A DNA stretch of 20,948 nucleotides from JBGOUJ01 sp041477005 (GCA_041477005.1 JBGOUJ010000056.1:1-20948), one strand, 5' to 3'. Positions 1-8,183 are shown, numbered from the stretch's first letter. Notes: generated by a model not told the origin, from the letters alone. A program made the numbers and translations.

Positions 1-540
1 CACGGTTGGGTTCTGGCTCATGGTAGGCAACTGAGAAAGGGATGCTGCGGGAGGAGCGGCGTCTTGTTTTAGCTTGGCCAGGCCGAAATCGAGCAGCTTC
101 GAGCCGTTCTTGGTGAGCATGATGTTGCCGGGCTTGAGGTCGCGATGCGTGACCCCCTCGCGATGCGCCTTGGCGAGGGCGCCGGCGATTTCCATGGCGC
201 ACGCGAGCAGTGGATCGAGCGGCAGCGGCCCGCGCGCGAGGCGCTGGGCCAAGCTCTCTCCTTCCAGGTATTCCATGACCGCGTAGTCGATCCCGTCCTG
301 GCTCCTGACATCATAGAGAGCGCAGATGTGGGGGTGGGAAAGCGAGGAGATGATACGAGCCTCGCGCTGGAAGCGTTCGCGCGACTCGGGGGTGGCGGAG
401 AGGTGCTGGGTCAGGATCTTGATGGCGACGGTGCGGTCGAGGCGGGTGTCGCGAGCGCGATACACTTCCCCCATCCCGCCGGCGCCGAGGGGTGAGACGA
501 TTTCGTAGGGACCCAGGCGGGCGCCGGAGAGGAGGGCCAT
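1..540 (-). CDS. Ser/Thr protein kinase, N-terminal part (cut by window edge)
   Basis: This is the first 180 codons of a Hanks-type serine/threonine kinase that runs off the left edge of the window. It should phosphorylate Ser/Thr residues on partner proteins from the cytoplasmic face of the membrane. Visible motifs are the glycine-rich loop GAGGMGEVY (residues 19-27), the VAIK lysine K41, the catalytic HRDLKPGN loop (D134) and DFG (151-153). By hand alignment it differs from the kinase at 4098-6704 at about 22 of its first 156 residues. The two diverge after DFGLAK, where this one continues with a Lys/Gln/Ala/Pro-rich stretch. The ATG at 540-538 is preceded by TATAAT at 7 nt and no Shine-Dalgarno. 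Whether it also has a TM segment and PD40 propeller cannot be seen here. Confidence 0.93.
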   Translation of the reverse strand, partial: MALLSGARLGPYEIVSPLGAGGMGEVYRARDTRLDRTVAIKILTQHLSATPESRERFQREARIISSLSHPHICALYDVRSQDGIDYAVMEYLEGESLAQRLARGPLPLDPLLACAMEIAGALAKAHREGVTHRDLKPGNIMLTKNGSKLLDFGLAKLKQDAAPPAASLSQLPTMSQNPTV

Positions 541-547
541 CCCCAAG

Positions 548-553
548 ATTATA
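548..553 (-). promoter_or_regulatory. -10 box of leaderless kinase transcript
   Basis: On the minus strand a perfect TATAAT lies 7 nt upstream of the kinase ATG, so transcription would begin at or next to the start codon. No convincing -35 hexamer is found 16-18 nt upstream. The 12-mer GTCCGCTATAAT is shared exactly with the other kinase gene (box at 6712-6717). Confidence 0.6.
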
Positions 554-618
554 GCGGACCGGCTTGGCAAAGAAATGCCAGTCTTGACGCCTGTACCGAT
601 ACAAAGGACGGTATTCTG

Positions 619-837
619 GTGACCAAGTTCAGAGCCCCGAGCATGAAACACTTTTTGTCAGCCGCCGCTCTCGTGTCGGTCCTGGGCGTGCACGCCTTCG
701 GGCAGATTGCCACCACCACGTCGCTGGTCGGCGCCGTCACCGATGCCTCGGGAAAGGTCATTCCCAACGCCACCATCACCGTGGTCAACACAGGTACTCA
801 GGACACCTACAACACGACGACCGACCAGGGATATTAG
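619..837 (+). CDS. Truncated N-terminus of an Oar-like TonB-dependent receptor
   Basis: A 72-codon open frame encodes a signal peptide (MKHFLSAAALVSVLGVHAFG, from the internal ATG at 643) followed by the start of a carboxypeptidase-regulatory-like domain (SLVGAVTDASGKVIPNATIT). It stops abruptly at TAG 835-837. That is how large Oar-like receptors begin, but the plug and barrel are missing. The stop abuts the ATG of the next receptor (838), and both are in the same frame. The downstream gene starts afresh with its own signal peptide and regulatory domain, so this is not a simple nonsense mutation of one gene. The start could be GTG 619, with AAAGGA 10 nt upstream, or ATG 643. It may be a recombination remnant or a short leader translationally coupled to the receptor; the sequence does not decide. 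Confidence 0.6.
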   Translation: MTKFRAPSMKHFLSAAALVSVLGVHAFGQIATTTSLVGAVTDASGKVIPNATITVVNTGTQDTYNTTTDQGY

Positions 838-3800
838 ATGAAGAGTCGATTTTTGCTCGCGCCGCTCTTGTTCTGCCTGTCTGGTGTCGCGCAGGACCCG
901 GTCGCCTCGTTGGAAGGTGAGGTTCGCGATGGCTCGGGCGGCGCGGTCGCGCGCGCGGCCGTTACGATCAGGAATCTCGATACCGGTTACAAGCAGAGCC
1001 AGGCTACATCGGCCGAGGGCTTCTACAAGCTCTTGCTGGTGCCGGTAGGGCGCTATCAGCTTTCCGTCGAGCGAAGCCAGTTTGCGCGGTTCCAGCAGCA
1101 ACCGGTTCAACTCAATGTGAGCCAGACGGTGCGGCTTGACGTCGAGTTGGCGCTGGCGTCGCAGCAGGAATCCGTCACCGTGGAGAGCGACGCGGCTCTG
1201 GTCGACACGGCGACGAACACGCTCGGGAAAGTTGTGACGACGAAGGAAGTGCTCGACCTGCCGCTAAACGGGCGGAACTTCACCCAACTCGGCTTGCTTC
1301 AGGCGGGGGTCGCGCCGTTGACGGCGGGAATTCAACAGTCCGGGGGGAGCTCACGTGGCGGGCAAGGCTACGCCGTCAATGGGCAGCGTCCGGAGTCGAA
1401 CGCGTATCGCGTCGATGGCGCGGCCAACGTGAACCGGATGGACGGAGGCTTCGCCCTGCGCATTCCGGTGGACGCGATCGCCGAGTTTCGCATCCTGACC
1501 CATACCGCGCCGCCGGAGTATGGCGGGACGAGCGGATCGACCACCAGCGTGGTCACACGGTCAGGGACCAACGGCCTGCACGGCTCGCTCTACGAGTTCG
1601 TTCGCAACGACATCTTCGACGCCCGCAACTTCTTCTCGGCCGATGTGGAACCTTTGAAGCAGAACCAATTCGGCGCGACGGCCGGGGGACCCCTCCGGCG
1701 CGACCGCACGTTCTTCTTCGGCTACTACGAGGGATTCCGGAATCGTCAGGGCGTGACGCGGTCCGCCGTAGTCGGCACGGAGGCGCAACGGAAGGGTGAC
1801 TTCTCGGGGAAGACGCCGCCGCTCATTGACATTTCGGCGGGCGGCGCACCATTTCCGGGTGGGATGATTCCGGCGGCGCTGCTGAATCCGGTGTCGCTGG
1901 GCGTGATGACCCGGTACATTCCGCTCGGCAACGCGAGCCCGTCGGTGTATAGGACGACAGTGGTGACGCGCAACGACTACGACCAGGGCGGCGGACGAAT
2001 CGACCACCGCTTCAGCGACAGCAACCAGCTTGCCTTTCGCTACTCGTATTCGCAGGGGGCGAACGTGAATCCGATCTCGACTCGAGGCTCGGATCTGCCC
2101 GGCTTCCCGGTCCAGGATGATCTGGCGACGCACGCGCTGACGCTCTCCGAGACCCATCTGTTCTCTCCGGCGGTAGTGAACTCGTTCCGCGCGTCCTACT
2201 TCCGCCACAATTTCTTTGTCGACCAGCGGCTGAACAAGACGTCACCACGCGAACTGGGGTTCAACTACGACTCGGCTTCCAGCGCGGGACAGAGTGTGCC
2301 ATTCTTCAACATCAACGGGTACTCGCCGGTCGGCGGTGCGATCGTTGGGCCGCGCACCTCGACGCAGAACGATTATGAACTGTACGATTCGCTGTCGCTG
2401 ATCCGCGGTAAGCACGCCATCAAGATCGGCGGAGATGCTCGAAACACGCGAATCACGGCGTTCCTGACAATCGCGCCGAATGCGTTCTTTGTGTTCACGC
2501 CATCGTTCCCATCGAACGACGGATTCGCGAATTTCCTGATGGGACGGCCGCTGGTGTTTACTCAAGGGCTCGGCGATATGTCGCGCGGGCTGCGCAACCG
2601 GAGCACCGGACTGTTCGCGCAGGATGAATGGCGCGCCACGAGCCGTCTCACGATCAATTACGGCGTACGCTGGGAAGTCGATCCCCCGTTCACCGAAGTA
2701 AGGGACCGGCTGAATACGTTCGTGCCGAGCCAGCAATCGACCGTGTATCCGAGCGCCCCGCTGGGGGTGCTGTTTCCGGGAGATCAGGGCGTGGCGAAGG
2801 GGCTCGCGGCGATACAGTGGACGGCATTCATGCCGCGGATCGGGTTCGCGTGGAACCCGGACGGCAAGGGCACATTCGCAATCCGGGCGAGCTACGGAAT
2901 CTTCTATGACACGATGTCGAACGGGCTAGGCACGTCGGCCCAGGCGGCGGTGAGTTCGCTGCCCTGGACGCAACTGGTGGGGTTCAGCGGACCGGGGACG
3001 ACGTACGTGAATCCGTATGGCGGTCAGCCGAAGCCGCTGTCGAACACGTTCCTTCGCCCGGCGGCGGTGGTGGGGACGTCTAAGGACGCGCGTCCGCCGT
3101 ACGCGCAGAACTGGAACTTCTCGCTGCAGCGGTCGCTCGGAAAGAACTATGTGGTCGAGGGCCGCTACGTGGGAACGAAGGGGACACGTCTGCCGCGGAA
3201 CATCGAAGCCAATCCGGCCGTGTGGGGACCAGGCGCGACGGCGCCGAATGCCGACCGCAGGCGCATCTACGCGAACTGTCCGGCGGATGGATCGGCGTGC
3301 CAGCTTGTCCACGTGGCGCTCTTGTCGAACATCACAAACTCGACGTATCACGGCGCGCAGCTTTCGCTCTCGCGGCGGTTCAGCAGCGGCCTTGGCTTCA
3401 GCGCGTCGTATTGGTTCTCGAAGACGTTGGACTACCTGTCGGCGATGAATCTGACGGGTGGGGCGGCGCGGCCGCTGTCGGGCGAGGTGGACATCGCGCA
3501 GAATCCTTTCAACCTGGCCGCGGAGCACGGCCCGTCGCTGTTCGACGCGAGACACCGCTTTGTGCTGAGCGGAAGCTGGGAGATTCCGGCGGCGAAGTCG
3601 TTGCGCGGAGCCGGACGCGTATTGCTGGCAGGCTGGCAGTTGAACGGGATCGCGACGGCATCAAGCGCAACTCCTTTTACGGTATTCGACAGCGCGAACG
3701 TGGCCGGGCAAGCGCCCCATCCGCCGATCTCAGGATTCGCAGGGAGCCGGCCGGATGTGATTTCCGATCCCAACGATGGGCCTCACACGGTGGAGCAGTG

Positions 3801-4095
3801 GATTTCGCGGTCCGCGTTCCGGCGGCTGAATCCGGCGACGGAGGCAGGTAACTTCGGCAACGCCGGACGGAACATCGCGCGGGCCGCCGGCATCGTCAAT
3901 GTCGACCTGTCGCTGCTGAAGAGCTTCGTGTTCGGCGAGTCGCGCCGGCTGCAGTTCCGGGCCGAGTGCTTCAATCTGGCGAATCACGCCAACTTCGGAC
4001 TGCCGGTGACGGATCTTGCGTCGCCGAGTTTCGGACGAATCCTGGACGCCGCCCCGCCGCGCCTGGTGCAGTTCGGATTGAAATTCCTATTCTAA
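838..4095 (+). CDS. Oar-like TonB-dependent outer-membrane receptor
   Basis: This is a 1085-residue outer-membrane protein. Residues 1-19 are a signal peptide (MKSRFLLAPLLFCLSGVAQ). A carboxypeptidase-regulatory (Ig-like) domain follows at about 22-105, then a plug region containing the family-typical LPLNGRNFTQL motif, then a long beta-barrel ending in LKFLF with a terminal Phe, as expected for BAM-dependent insertion. Receptors of this type import large or scarce substrates, often oligosaccharides or peptides, using TonB energy; the substrate cannot be read from the sequence. No clear TonB box was recognised. An AGGGA lies 6 nt before the ATG inside the preceding short ORF, suggesting coupled initiation. 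The gene ends 2 bp from the stop of the convergent kinase gene. Length and organisation fit the expanded Oar-like family of Acidobacteriota. Confidence 0.9.
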   Translation: MKSRFLLAPLLFCLSGVAQDPVASLEGEVRDGSGGAVARAAVTIRNLDTGYKQSQATSAEGFYKLLLVPVGRYQLSVERSQFARFQQQPVQLNVSQTVRLDVELALASQQESVTVESDAALVDTATNTLGKVVTTKEVLDLPLNGRNFTQLGLLQAGVAPLTAGIQQSGGSSRGGQGYAVNGQRPESNAYRVDGAANVNRMDGGFALRIPVDAIAEFRILTHTAPPEYGGTSGSTTSVVTRSGTNGLHGSLYEFVRNDIFDARNFFSADVEPLKQNQFGATAGGPLRRDRTFFFGYYEGFRNRQGVTRSAVVGTEAQRKGDFSGKTPPLIDISAGGAPFPGGMIPAALLNPVSLGVMTRYIPLGNASPSVYRTTVVTRNDYDQGGGRIDHRFSDSNQLAFRYSYSQGANVNPISTRGSDLPGFPVQDDLATHALTLSETHLFSPAVVNSFRASYFRHNFFVDQRLNKTSPRELGFNYDSASSAGQSVPFFNINGYSPVGGAIVGPRTSTQNDYELYDSLSLIRGKHAIKIGGDARNTRITAFLTIAPNAFFVFTPSFPSNDGFANFLMGRPLVFTQGLGDMSRGLRNRSTGLFAQDEWRATSRLTINYGVRWEVDPPFTEVRDRLNTFVPSQQSTVYPSAPLGVLFPGDQGVAKGLAAIQWTAFMPRIGFAWNPDGKGTFAIRASYGIFYDTMSNGLGTSAQAAVSSLPWTQLVGFSGPGTTYVNPYGGQPKPLSNTFLRPAAVVGTSKDARPPYAQNWNFSLQRSLGKNYVVEGRYVGTKGTRLPRNIEANPAVWGPGATAPNADRRRIYANCPADGSACQLVHVALLSNITNSTYHGAQLSLSRRFSSGLGFSASYWFSKTLDYLSAMNLTGGAARPLSGEVDIAQNPFNLAAEHGPSLFDARHRFVLSGSWEIPAAKSLRGAGRVLLAGWQLNGIATASSATPFTVFDSANVAGQAPHPPISGFAGSRPDVISDPNDGPHTVEQWISRSAFRRLNPATEAGNFGNAGRNIARAAGIVNVDLSLLKSFVFGESRRLQFRAECFNLANHANFGLPVTDLASPSFGRILDAAPPRLVQFGLKFLF

Positions 4096-4097
4096 GA

Positions 4098-6704
4098 CTA
4101 CCGGCGGAGGGCGGCGGGCCAGCCGGAGATCATGGTGAGCGGGGCCTCGGGCTTGAGCGAGTTGATGAGAAAGCGGGAGGCGTCGCCGGTGACGTCGTAC
4201 TGGTGGGAAGCGAACCGTGGCGCGGTGACGTGGGTCTGGAATAGCGGGCGCGGGGGGCCGGGGAGCAGCTCGCCGCCACGAATCTCGATGGAGACTTCCA
4301 TAAGCCTTCGGTCCGGAGCGAAGAAGAAGAGTCGTCTGCCGTCGCGGCTCCAGCGCGGCTGGTAGCCTCCCTGGTCGGAGATGGGAAGGCGCGCGCCGCC
4401 TCCGGAGACAGACTCGACAAATATGTTCCGAACGGTATAGGCAAGCCACTTCCCGTCGGGAGAAAACTGGGCATCGCCGCCGCGGCCCCAGATCGAGACC
4501 TTGCGCTCCACCCGGTCATAGAGGGCCAGGAAGGGTTGTCCTTTCTCAAAGGTCATGTAGAGGAGGTGACGCCCATCGGGCGAGTAGTGGTTGGGAATCA
4601 TTTGCGGGCCCTGGACCAACAGCTCGGGCTTGCCCAAGCCGTTGGCCTGGATCTCGTAGAGGTAGTTGGTGCGGCCCTGGCTGGACCGATAGGCAATGGT
4701 CTTGCCATCGGGCGACCAGACCGGAAGCTCCTCGCGGCCGCCATCGGTCAACCGCGTGGCTACGCCGCGCTGGAGGTCGTGAACGCGGATATAACGCTTG
4801 CCGTTGCGGGCTTCATCGGCGGAGACGGCGAGGAACCGGCCGTCGGGGGAAAGTTGGGGGTTCTGCGGGGCGGATTCGGGAATGCCGTCGAGCGGCTTGC
4901 CGGCAGCGGTATGCCAGATCAGCTCGTTAGCGGCATCGGCGAGGGACTGAAAGACCATCACACCATTGTTCGAGACAGAAAGGTTGCTGAGACCCCAACC
5001 GGCGTCCGGCAGGATTTCCTGGTCCAAGACGGGGATGGGAGTCCCGGTAAGGCTGAGCCGTTGGGGGTCAAAGGGCTGCGCCATCAGGCTGTTGTCCTGG
5101 ATGTAGAGGAGGTGGCCGGAGGCGAAGGCTACGCTGCCGGAGAGATCGGCGGAGATGAGCTTGGGTTCGCCGCCCTCGAGGGAGCCGGCGTAGACGCCCT
5201 TGGGACGGGGATCGGAGGCGAGGCCCCAGTCCTGGAAGAAAAGGAAATGCTTGTCGTCGGGCAGGAACCACGGCCAGCGGTGCGCCTTGCCGCTCTGGGG
5301 ATCGAGCGGGGTGGCCTGCTGTGCCTGGCCGCCGCGCTCGGATACGCGGAAGATCGGTCCGTCGTTATTCGGAGCAAACAGGATCGTGCCCTCGCGGTTC
5401 CAGGCTCCGCCGCGGCCGGAGGGCGCCTCGCTAAGAGTCTGGATGGCGCCGTTGGCGGTGTCCGCGATCTTGAGCTTGCCGGCGGCAAAGAAACCGACGC
5501 GGCGGCTGTCCGGGGCCCAGAAGGGGAAAGCGGCGTCATCGGTGTCGTTGATCTGCTGGGCGCCGCGGGAATCGAGCGAGCGCACCCAGAGCGTGTTACG
5601 ACCGTCGGGGGCGATGGTGACGAAGGCCAGGCGCTTGCCGTCCGGCGAGACGGCAAAGTTGTAAGAAGCAAAAGACATGCCGGGCGGGGGCGGCAGCGAG
5701 CTGCGAGAGGCGGAAAGAGACTCGGGCGCCCGGGCGGGCCGGAAGAGCCAGAGTCCCAGCGTGCTGAGCAGAAACAGGAGGGCCGCAGCCCAAGCGGCCA
5801 GGCCACGCCGGGTAGTGCGGACCGGTGCAACTTCGGGGCTGGGGCTGTCCCGGGGGTTGTCACGGATAGTTTCGAGCTGGAGCTTGAGATCCACCGCGCT
5901 CTGCCAGCGGCTGTCGGGGTCCTTGGCGAGACAAGTCTGGATGAGCCGCTCGAGCTCGGGCGGTGTCACCGGGCGGAGCGTTCGGACGGGCTCGGGCTGC
6001 TTCTCCAGGATGGCGGAGAGGATGCTGATCGGGGTCTGGCCGTCAAAGGCTTTCTTGCCGGTAGCCATTTCGTAAAGCACCGCGCCGAAAGCGAAGATAT
6101 CGCTACGGGCGTCGGCGTCAGCGCCTTGGATCTGCTCGGGCGACATGTACTGGTAGGTACCGACGATGGCGCCGACGGCGGTGATGGGCGCCGTCATGGT
6201 GGCGGCGGTGGTCAAACCCGACACCGGCGCGACGACCTTGGCCAGTCCGAAGTCGAGCAGCTTGGCGCCGCTCTTGGTGAGCATGATGTTGCCGGGCTTG
6301 AGGTCCCGATGAGCGACACCCTCGCGATGCGCCTTCCCGAGGGCTCCGGCAATCTGTGTGGCGCAAGTGAGCAGGGGATCGAGCGGCATAGGCCCCTGGT
6401 CGAGGCGCTGGGCCAGGGTCTGGCCTTCCAGATACTCCATGACCGCGTAGTCGATGCCGTCCTGGGAGCCGACGTCATAGAGGGCGCAGATATGGGGGTG
6501 GGAAAGCGAGGAGATGATGCGAACCTCGCGCTGGAAGCGTTCGCGGGACTCGGGCGTGGCGGACAGGTGCGGTGGTAGGACTTTGATGGCGACAATGCGG
6601 TCGAGGCGGGTGTCGCGGGCGCGATAGACTTCGCCCATGCCGCCGGCGCCGAGGGGCGAGACGATTTCGTAGGGACCCAAGCGAGTGCCGGCGAACAAGC
6701 CCAT
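4098..6704 (-). CDS. Membrane Ser/Thr protein kinase with PD40 beta-propeller sensor
   Basis: This 868-residue protein has an N-terminal Hanks-type kinase domain at about 12-280: glycine loop GAGGMGEVY 19-27, K41, HRD with D134, DFG 151-153, and MSPEQ near 187-191. A basic RRG stop-transfer edge is followed by one TM helix at about 301-320 (GLAAWAAALLFLLSTLGLWL). The rest is a periplasmic region with repeated PD40/TolB-like motifs such as SPDGKRLAF, APDSRRVGF, WSPDGKTIAY, YSPDGRHLLY and FSPDGKWLAY, forming a beta-propeller. It presumably senses an extracytoplasmic ligand and phosphorylates cytoplasmic targets; neither is known. ATG 6704 is supported by a TATAAT 7 nt upstream and by alignment with the kinase at 1-540. 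It is convergent with the receptor gene, with 2 bp between stops. Confidence 0.94.
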   Translation of the reverse strand: MGLFAGTRLGPYEIVSPLGAGGMGEVYRARDTRLDRIVAIKVLPPHLSATPESRERFQREVRIISSLSHPHICALYDVGSQDGIDYAVMEYLEGQTLAQRLDQGPMPLDPLLTCATQIAGALGKAHREGVAHRDLKPGNIMLTKSGAKLLDFGLAKVVAPVSGLTTAATMTAPITAVGAIVGTYQYMSPEQIQGADADARSDIFAFGAVLYEMATGKKAFDGQTPISILSAILEKQPEPVRTLRPVTPPELERLIQTCLAKDPDSRWQSAVDLKLQLETIRDNPRDSPSPEVAPVRTTRRGLAAWAAALLFLLSTLGLWLFRPARAPESLSASRSSLPPPPGMSFASYNFAVSPDGKRLAFVTIAPDGRNTLWVRSLDSRGAQQINDTDDAAFPFWAPDSRRVGFFAAGKLKIADTANGAIQTLSEAPSGRGGAWNREGTILFAPNNDGPIFRVSERGGQAQQATPLDPQSGKAHRWPWFLPDDKHFLFFQDWGLASDPRPKGVYAGSLEGGEPKLISADLSGSVAFASGHLLYIQDNSLMAQPFDPQRLSLTGTPIPVLDQEILPDAGWGLSNLSVSNNGVMVFQSLADAANELIWHTAAGKPLDGIPESAPQNPQLSPDGRFLAVSADEARNGKRYIRVHDLQRGVATRLTDGGREELPVWSPDGKTIAYRSSQGRTNYLYEIQANGLGKPELLVQGPQMIPNHYSPDGRHLLYMTFEKGQPFLALYDRVERKVSIWGRGGDAQFSPDGKWLAYTVRNIFVESVSGGGARLPISDQGGYQPRWSRDGRRLFFFAPDRRLMEVSIEIRGGELLPGPPRPLFQTHVTAPRFASHQYDVTGDASRFLINSLKPEAPLTMISGWPAALRR

Positions 6705-6711
6705 CGCCAGA

Positions 6712-6717
6712 ATTATA
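6712..6717 (-). promoter_or_regulatory. -10 box of leaderless kinase transcript
   Basis: A perfect TATAAT on the minus strand is separated from the kinase ATG by 7 nt, leaving no room for a ribosome binding site. No -35 consensus is visible. The 12-mer GTCCGCTATAAT is identical to the element before the kinase at 1-540, although sequence further upstream is not alike. Conservation between the paralogues supports function. Confidence 0.62.
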
Positions 6718-6806
6718 GCGGACTACGAACTCGCGCACCGAAATGGGACCGGGCAGGGGACCAAAATGACCCACTACCTTTACCCTACTAATTCCTGAAA
6801 CAGCTC

Positions 6807-6847
6807 CCCCTCCAGAGGGGCGGCCCCGGTCCTTGTTAACAGACCGG
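6807..6847. other. Two small inverted repeats in a divergent intergenic region
   Basis: The 183-bp gap between the divergent kinase and zinc-ribbon genes holds CCCCTC-CA-GAGGGG at 6807-6820. It also holds CCGGTC (6826-6831) paired with GACCGG (6842-6847) around a GTTAAC core. They may be operators or RNA hairpins for the plus-strand gene. A TAGAAT at 6863-6868 could be its -10 box, but no matching -35 was found. Confidence 0.35.
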
Positions 6848-6887
6848 TCGAGATGCGGTGCGGTAGAATAAATCTAACAGGCCATCC

Positions 6888-8060
6888 ATGGATACGAAGC
6901 GACAGTGCGCCGTTTGCGGCAGGCAGTTCGACGATTCCTACCAGTTTTGTCCGTTTGATGCCAGTCCGCTGGCCAAGAAGTGCCCCACCTGCGGCCAGCT
7001 CTGGGACAACTCCTTCCGGTTCTGCCCGCTGGACTCGGCGGCTCTGGCGCCTTTGAGGTTGGGGTCGGCGGCCGAAGCGCCCCAGGTCGAGCCGATCGCG
7101 CCGCCCTCGCCCCCGCCGGCCACCGCGACGCCCGTTGCATCGCCGTATGCCGCTGCACCCTCTGCGTCGTATCCCGCCGCACCTCCGGTAGTGACTGCAC
7201 CGCCGATCGTACCACCAGCCGCGCCACATCCAGTCGTTTCGGCGCCGGCCGCGCCGCCCTCACTGGCGCCTGCGGCCATGGCGCCGGCGGCCGCTGTGTC
7301 GGCGCCGTCGGCCTACGCCCCCAAGCCCACCGCGTTCACTTTCGCCGACCAGGTCGCCAAGCCGAGCTGGAAGGAAATCGCGCTCCGGCCGATGACCATC
7401 TTCGTGGCCTGCGGCGTGACGGCGATCGCCTTCTTCGTCTGGTATCTAAACTTCCGTACGAGCGGCGGGGATCTGCCGCTGCCGACGATGACCTACACGC
7501 TGCTCCCGAACAAGGGCGAGACGAAGGGCGTCCCGGTCGCCATCAAGATCAACCAGGCGACGGTGTTCATGATTGACGATCCGATGGACGGGGGAGGCGC
7601 CGCGCGCGCCAAGAAAATCATCGCGTCTTTGGATGAGACCATGCGGCCGCTCAAGGCCGACCCCAACGCCGGCGGGATCCGGTTCGCCGTGGACGACCGG
7701 CGCCCCGTGATCCTGGTAATCAGTCAGGCGAGCGGCGACAAGAAGGAGCTGGCCACGGTTACCGAAGGCGATGTCACCCTGGCCGGCGACAACGACGCCA
7801 TGCACCTGGCCGGCCAATGGGCGGAGCGGCTCACCGACGCCGTCAAGGTCTTCGCCTTCGGCGAAGTGCCCAGCTTTTCCATGGAAACCGAATTCGGCCA
7901 GGCGCTGCTCAGCATGTTCAAGCAGGCGGCGGGAAGCCAGGGCAAGGTGAGCAAGCAGACCCTCGACGCTGCCTTCCAGCGCCTCAGCGCCGGCCAGCGA
8001 CACGCACTCGAAGCCCCGCCCACGGGCCGCCGGGCCAGCGCCGAGAGCCGCAGCCGCTAG
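6888..8060 (+). CDS. Double zinc-ribbon, Pro/Ala-linker, single-TM protein
   Basis: This 390-residue protein is of unknown function. The N-terminus carries two copies of a CX2C-X10-CX2D module (C7, C10, C21, D24 and C32, C35, C46, D49), likely zinc-binding and probably a tandem duplication. Residues about 55-150 are a low-complexity Pro/Ala/Val linker. One TM helix spans about 169-187 (MTIFVACGVTAIAFFVWYL), placing the N-terminal zinc module in the cytoplasm and a roughly 200-residue domain outside. That distal domain contains LLPNKGETKGVPVAIKINQ and DDRRPVILVISQASGDKKE; I do not recognise its family. Similar CPxC modules occur on kinase-associated proteins in Acidobacteria (family knowledge). 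It is divergent from the kinase gene, so a signalling link is possible but unproven. The C-terminal tail coding sequence is repeated downstream at 8128-8164. Confidence 0.85.
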   Translation: MDTKRQCAVCGRQFDDSYQFCPFDASPLAKKCPTCGQLWDNSFRFCPLDSAALAPLRLGSAAEAPQVEPIAPPSPPPATATPVASPYAAAPSASYPAAPPVVTAPPIVPPAAPHPVVSAPAAPPSLAPAAMAPAAAVSAPSAYAPKPTAFTFADQVAKPSWKEIALRPMTIFVACGVTAIAFFVWYLNFRTSGGDLPLPTMTYTLLPNKGETKGVPVAIKINQATVFMIDDPMDGGGAARAKKIIASLDETMRPLKADPNAGGIRFAVDDRRPVILVISQASGDKKELATVTEGDVTLAGDNDAMHLAGQWAERLTDAVKVFAFGEVPSFSMETEFGQALLSMFKQAAGSQGKVSKQTLDAAFQRLSAGQRHALEAPPTGRRASAESRSR

Positions 8061-8164
8061 CCATCATGAACACCGGCAGCTCGGGAACACGGGCTTCCAG
8101 ACCGGCCCCCCCAGGCCGCGGCCCCAAGGGCCGTCGGGCCGGCGCCGAGAGCCGTAGCCGCTAG
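8024..8164 (+). repeat. Direct repeat of the gene's 3' end (34 of 37 bases identical)
   Basis: Bases 8024-8060, the last 12 codons plus stop of the zinc-ribbon gene, recur at 8128-8164 with 3 substitutions. Read as codons, two changes are silent (CGC to CGT twice) and one is Ser to Gly, so the encoded tail GRRAxAESRSR-stop is retained. Confidence 0.85.
8066..8164 (+). CDS. Possible 32-residue Arg-rich ORF ending in a duplicated tail
   Basis: An ATG 5 nt after the zinc-ribbon gene's stop opens a 32-codon frame rich in Gly, Arg, Ser and Pro, ending in GRRAGAESRSR. That end copies the upstream protein's C-terminus. The frame differs from that of the upstream gene. No ribosome binding site is evident, so translation would need coupling to the preceding stop. 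It may equally be a non-coding remnant of a 3'-end duplication. Confidence 0.25.
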   Translation: MNTGSSGTRASRPAPPGRGPKGRRAGAESRSR

Positions 8165-8183
8165 TTGGCGGGCGCCCCTGATA

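Noticed and set aside
584..617. Promoter for the receptor using TTGACG at 584
   Set aside because: Candidate -10 boxes are at spacings of 10 or 22 bp, outside the usable range.
4536..6578. 680-codon open frame on the plus strand
   Set aside because: Antisense to the kinase gene, whose motifs are unambiguous. The translation is low-complexity Gly/Glu/Val and typical of high-GC shadow frames.
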